Shown: positions 62,301 to 64,000 of the stretch, in pieces
Layout of the letters: each line of letters starts with the position of its first letter
Numbering within the stretch: the stretch's first letter is position 1
Assembly (NCBI GenBank): GCA_963977135.1
Contig: CAXBNN010000005.1
Location: 144,812 to 208,811 of the forward strand
DNA from: UBA2040 sp963977135
Lineage (GTDB): Bacteria; Bacteroidota; Bacteroidia; Flavobacteriales_D; Crocinitomicaceae
Direction: 5' to 3'
Length of the DNA: 64,000 nt
Translations under genes and position numbers: made by a program
Notes under the pieces: generated by a model
What the model was told of the DNA's origin: nothing
What the model saw: the letters and a program-made list of their open reading frames with translations, nothing else
Database searches by the model: none

Positions 62301-64000
62301 GGATGTGCTGATGCAACAGACACTCGAACGATAACGGTTACACCGGCAAACACTGCAGGGTCAGGATCTTCTAGTCCAACCTTGTGTATCAATACAGCAT
62401 TAACGGCTATTACGCATGCAACAACTGGTGCAACGGGCATTGGCTCCGCGACAGGTTTACCAGCAGGTGTAACGGCAGCATTTTCTTCCAATACAATAAC
62501 GATTTCTGGAACGCCAACGGCAGCAGGAACATTTAACTATTCCATTCCATTAACTGGGGGTTGTTCAAGTGTGAATGCAACGGGAACGATAACGGTTACA
62601 CCGGCAAACACTGCAGGATCAGGATCTTCTAGCCCAACTTTGTGTATCAATACAGCATTAACGGCTATTACTCATGCAACAACTGGCGCAACGGGCATTG
62701 GCTCCGCGACAGGTTTACCAGCAGGTGTAACGGCAGCATTTTCTTCCAATACAATAACGATTTCTGGAACGCCAACGGCAGCAGGAACATTTAACTATTC
62801 TATTCCATTAACTGGAGGTTGTTCAAGTGTGAATGCAACGGGAACGATAACGGTTACACCAGCAAACACTGCAGGATCAGGATCTTCTAGTCCAACCTTG
62901 TGTATCAATACAGCATTAACGGCTATTACGCATGCAACAACTGGTGCAACGGGCATTGGCTCCGCGACAGGTTTACCAGCAGGTGTAACGGCAGCATTTT
63001 CTTCCAATACAATAACGATTTCTGGAACGCCAACGGCAGCAGGAACATTTAACTATTCTATTCCATTAACTGGAGGTTGTTCAAGTGTGAATGTAACGGG
63101 AACGATAACTGTTACAGCAGCACCAACTGCTGCTATCGCTGGGCCTAATCAAACAATTTATACCAATTCAACTAGTCTTGCAGGAAATAACCCCGCAATT
63201 GGTTCTGGGACTTGGACACAAATTAGTGGACCAAATACTGCAGGCATAACTTCTCCCGGGACAAATAACTCAGGATTGACTGGATTAATTCAGGGTACCT
63301 ACACTTTCCAATGGACAATTTCGAATGGTTCATGTATTGCAAGTGTTGATCAAGTTACCATTTCAGTAGACCTTACAAATAATCCACCATCTCAAGGCAA
63401 CGAGACGATGGGACCAATTTTAGAGGACAATACAACACCAACAACTTCACCGAACTTGGTTGCCAACAACATCGATCCAGATGGAACAAATACAACGGTA
63501 ACTGCAATTTTAAGTTCAACAGGAGGCGGAACAATAGTTATTAATCCAGGGGATACAATGATAAATTATACTCCTGTGCCAAATTTCAATGGTATTGATA
63601 CCATTATTTATACGGTTTGTGATAATGGACTACCATTACCAGCAGTTTGTATTACAGATACATTATTTATAACGGTAACACCGGTCAACGATCCACCTTT
63701 TGGAACGGGCGTTGGCGGTTCTGGAAATGAAACGATGACGGTAACGGAAGACGATCCCGCAACGACAAGTCCGAACTTACTTGCCAACAACTCAGATCCT
63801 GATGGCGATCCACTATCCATAGGAACAATAACATCATCCGCTGGTGGAACAATCGTAAACAACGGAAACGGAACAATCGATTATACTCCTGCACCGAACT
63901 TCTCGGGCATCGATACAGTAACTTACCAAGTTTGTGATCCAACACCAGTTTGTATTACAGATACATTATTTATAACGGTAACACCGGTCAACGATCCACC
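59310..64000 (+). CDS. giant secreted Ig-like repeat protein (adhesin-like), 3' end outside window
   Basis: The frame is open from ATG 59310 to the right edge, 1563 codons without a stop. A signal peptide (~1-21, ending NLFGQT) is followed by a ~300-residue N-terminal domain with DPNGDGYVSL and DTDGLFGNTG. About four bacterial Ig-like units with the pattern (V/I)xxNGxxxGxT...GxWxxxG follow (~300-750). Two 79-residue Big_2-like units, three 86-residue units and finally ~101-residue cadherin/VCBS-like units (PNLLANNSDPDGD ... YTPAPNFSGIDT) fill the rest. It is an exported surface protein, probably for adhesion. A T9SS sorting domain would be expected at the unseen C-terminus. Confidence 0.88.
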   Translation, partial: MIRIYLLLSFLFLTIGNLFGQTKGLIFEPATGAGTLVLDPNGDGYVSLTNAGFTTNDFSQSEIPYMPFVFPGTEPTSDINSGPSCGFTDFVDSGTEDPALHYFDAAGNWLFRFRMGAVSNNAKSYSVLIDTDGLFGNTGPNADPHYTAANPGFEIEIVLATKFGVYVYNVDGVPNCTPVLSYNGTTNYQKSIAFSEICGSLNYFLDFYVPFSALTTQFGITSATPIRMAIVDNMAAKASSVCQPNSISDVAGTGNCPNLASCYIDIIDNQGPCSLNDINAGLCLDRSICPSLNGPINIGSTTLSGTTVEANGTVIRVYKNGSLIGTTMSSLGAWSLTGISPALVSNDVLIVTATATGKSVSYSNCNTTTVGSICTNAVTTAVQCNNGKAFQGTGVPGAKINVYLGFSTTAQNPGSGNLFTAGSPNTITVDGSGSWLWRCLSGGQTTSCTAGGGPCLADGNYRITQTLPGQCESEPVWLCVGLTTTTATPVISATPITSATSSISGTMPSPDNVATDVEVILYRNGTRIGSTITTAGGAWIVSGLVLNGCDTITAQAIRTGTTPRCVSLKTANRIVAGLASAAPVITGSYCASAPITTVTGTSSEIAGTTIRVYNNGALVGSTTVQPGGSWSLTGLSIPIGNTITATATGNCKTISPFSSGVLVQQRSTNAVTITTSPIYEQSTSVSGTGVNGDVITLFIDGTQIPNATATVSGGIWTISGLPTYELYTNGVVSAVATSPGLCGSTPSASRTVICLPPSSTLTVNPATTSICSGNNVSNIEILNSGNLIIYQLFLNNETTPTGNSVLGNGGTIFLNSGPLTVSTVLKVKALKLPFGSCQIFLTDNVPVTVDSPPSAGTLSGNQAICVGGSSTFISTVSGGTWTSSAPSIATINSSNGAIAGITAGTATMTYTLSGGGCPNATATRTVTVTAPPSAGTLSGAQVICVGGSSTFNSTITGGTWTTSAAGIATINSSTGVIAGIAVGTATMTYTRTGSGTGGCADATDTRTITVTPANTAGSGSSSPTLCINTALTAITHATTGATGIGSATGLPAGVTAAFSSNTITISGTPTAAGTFNYSIPLTGGCSSVNATGTITVTPANTAGSGSSSPTLCINTALTAITHATTGATGIGSATGLPAGVTAAFSSNTITISGTPTAAGTFNYSIPLTGGCSSVNATGTITVTPANTAGSGSSSPTLCINTALTAITHATTGATGIGSATGLPAGVTAAFSSNTITISGTPTAAGTFNYSIPLTGGCSSVNVTGTITVTAAPTAAIAGPNQTIYTNSTSLAGNNPAIGSGTWTQISGPNTAGITSPGTNNSGLTGLIQGTYTFQWTISNGSCIASVDQVTISVDLTNNPPSQGNETMGPILEDNTTPTTSPNLVANNIDPDGTNTTVTAILSSTGGGTIVINPGDTMINYTPVPNFNGIDTIIYTVCDNGLPLPAVCITDTLFITVTPVNDPPFGTGVGGSGNETMTVTEDDPATTSPNLLANNSDPDGDPLSIGTITSSAGGTIVNNGNGTIDYTPAPNFSGIDTVTYQVCDPTPVCITDTLFITVTPVNDP
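61859..62342 (+). repeat. two diverged ~237-bp Big_2-like repeats
   Basis: The segment CGATTTGTGTTGG (~61897) recurs as TAATTTGTGTTGG (~62134), an offset of 237 bases (79 codons). The encoded units share AGTLSG.Q.ICVGGSSTF and IATINSS.G.IAGI..GTATMTYT. Confidence 0.8.
62343..63116 (+). repeat. three near-identical tandem 258-bp repeats
   Basis: Units start at 62343, 62601 and 62859, an exact period of 258 bases (86 codons). Only a few single-base differences are visible between them (for example CCGGCAAA versus CCAGCAAA, and GCAACGGG versus GTAACGGG at the end of the third). Each encodes one beta-sandwich-like unit with TLCINTALTAITHATTGATG and TISGTPTAAGTFNYSIPLTG. Confidence 0.95.
63648..64000 (+). 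repeat. start of a ~303-bp tandem repeat array (cut by window edge)
   Basis: A 50-base sequence beginning TGTATTACAGATACATTA is identical at 63648-63697 and 63951-64000, an offset of 303 bases (101 codons). The array therefore continues beyond the window. Confidence 0.85.

Noticed and set aside
62273..63007. Two minus-strand open frames (62273-62491 and 62795-63007) sharing the start MEENAAVTPAGKPVAEP
   Set aside because: They are antisense shadows of the 258-bp repeats in the giant protein; their identity comes only from the repeat.
1..64000. CRISPR arrays, transposases, phage genes, toxin-antitoxin or restriction systems
   Set aside because: I looked for short regular repeats, DDE/integrase motifs and typical defence gene sets and saw none. 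The only regular repeats are inside surface-protein genes.

Overview
The window is a stretch of chromosome from a low-GC member of the Bacteroidota, most likely order Flavobacteriales (a Crocinitomicaceae/Fluviicola-like genus is my guess). The evidence is a fused MurF-alanine racemase, secreted proteins with type IX secretion (T9SS) C-terminal domains, Bacteroidota-type -7 boxes (TAnnTTTG) in many intergenic gaps, few Shine-Dalgarno sequences, and the housekeeping gene set. I see no phage, transposase, plasmid or CRISPR locus.

Layout. 1-4.7 kb: the 3' end of a cyanophycin synthetase, an alkaline-phosphatase-fold (LTA synthase/sulfatase-like) membrane phosphotransferase, and queA. 5-11 kb: a divergent GT2 glycosyltransferase and a cytochrome oxidase operon (heme O synthase, two subunit III paralogues, subunit IV, two SCO proteins, DUF420). 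11-16 kb: superoxide dismutase and a pair of secreted amidohydrolases. 16-18 kb: a small membrane protein, a c-type cytochrome lipoprotein and hflX. 18-21 kb: a 1011-residue T9SS-exported protein. 21-28 kb: an M20 dipeptidase, a LEA-like lipoprotein, murF-alr, tdk, a conserved unknown and an M28 peptidase. 28-34 kb: a 1355-residue secreted protein, a histidine kinase and pth. 35-40 kb: an OmpA/TSP3 protein, a YqhD-type dehydrogenase and an ExbB-X-ExbD-ExbD energy-transducing operon. 40.6 kb: tRNA-Ser(GGA). 41-51 kb: ansA, tatD, an outer-membrane barrel, galE, ppk1, an MBL hydrolase, a GT4 enzyme, and NifU-like plus Mrp Fe-S proteins. 51-59 kb: a CarH-like B12/MerR regulator, an alpha/beta hydrolase, rluF, a 7TMR-DISM-SpoIIE phosphatase, a GT-C membrane protein and a DUF1569 protein. 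From 59.3 kb to the right edge: one giant open repeat protein that runs off the window.

Most of this is core metabolism and envelope biology. The items most worth a second look are: (a) the two oxidase subunit III paralogues, each with a large soluble insert built from internal repeats at the same loop; (b) a SCO paralogue that has lost the copper-ligand histidine, next to an intact one; (c) a three-domain amidohydrolase set in which one domain keeps the HxH metal site and two have lost it; (d) a CarH-type putative B12 photoreceptor with no carotenoid genes beside it; (e) an Mrp ATPase lacking the usual CxxC, overlapping a NifU-like gene that has one; (f) the giant repeat protein with three near-identical 258-bp units; and (g) a duplicated tRNA-Ser 3' end. 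I found no system that I can defend as wholly novel.
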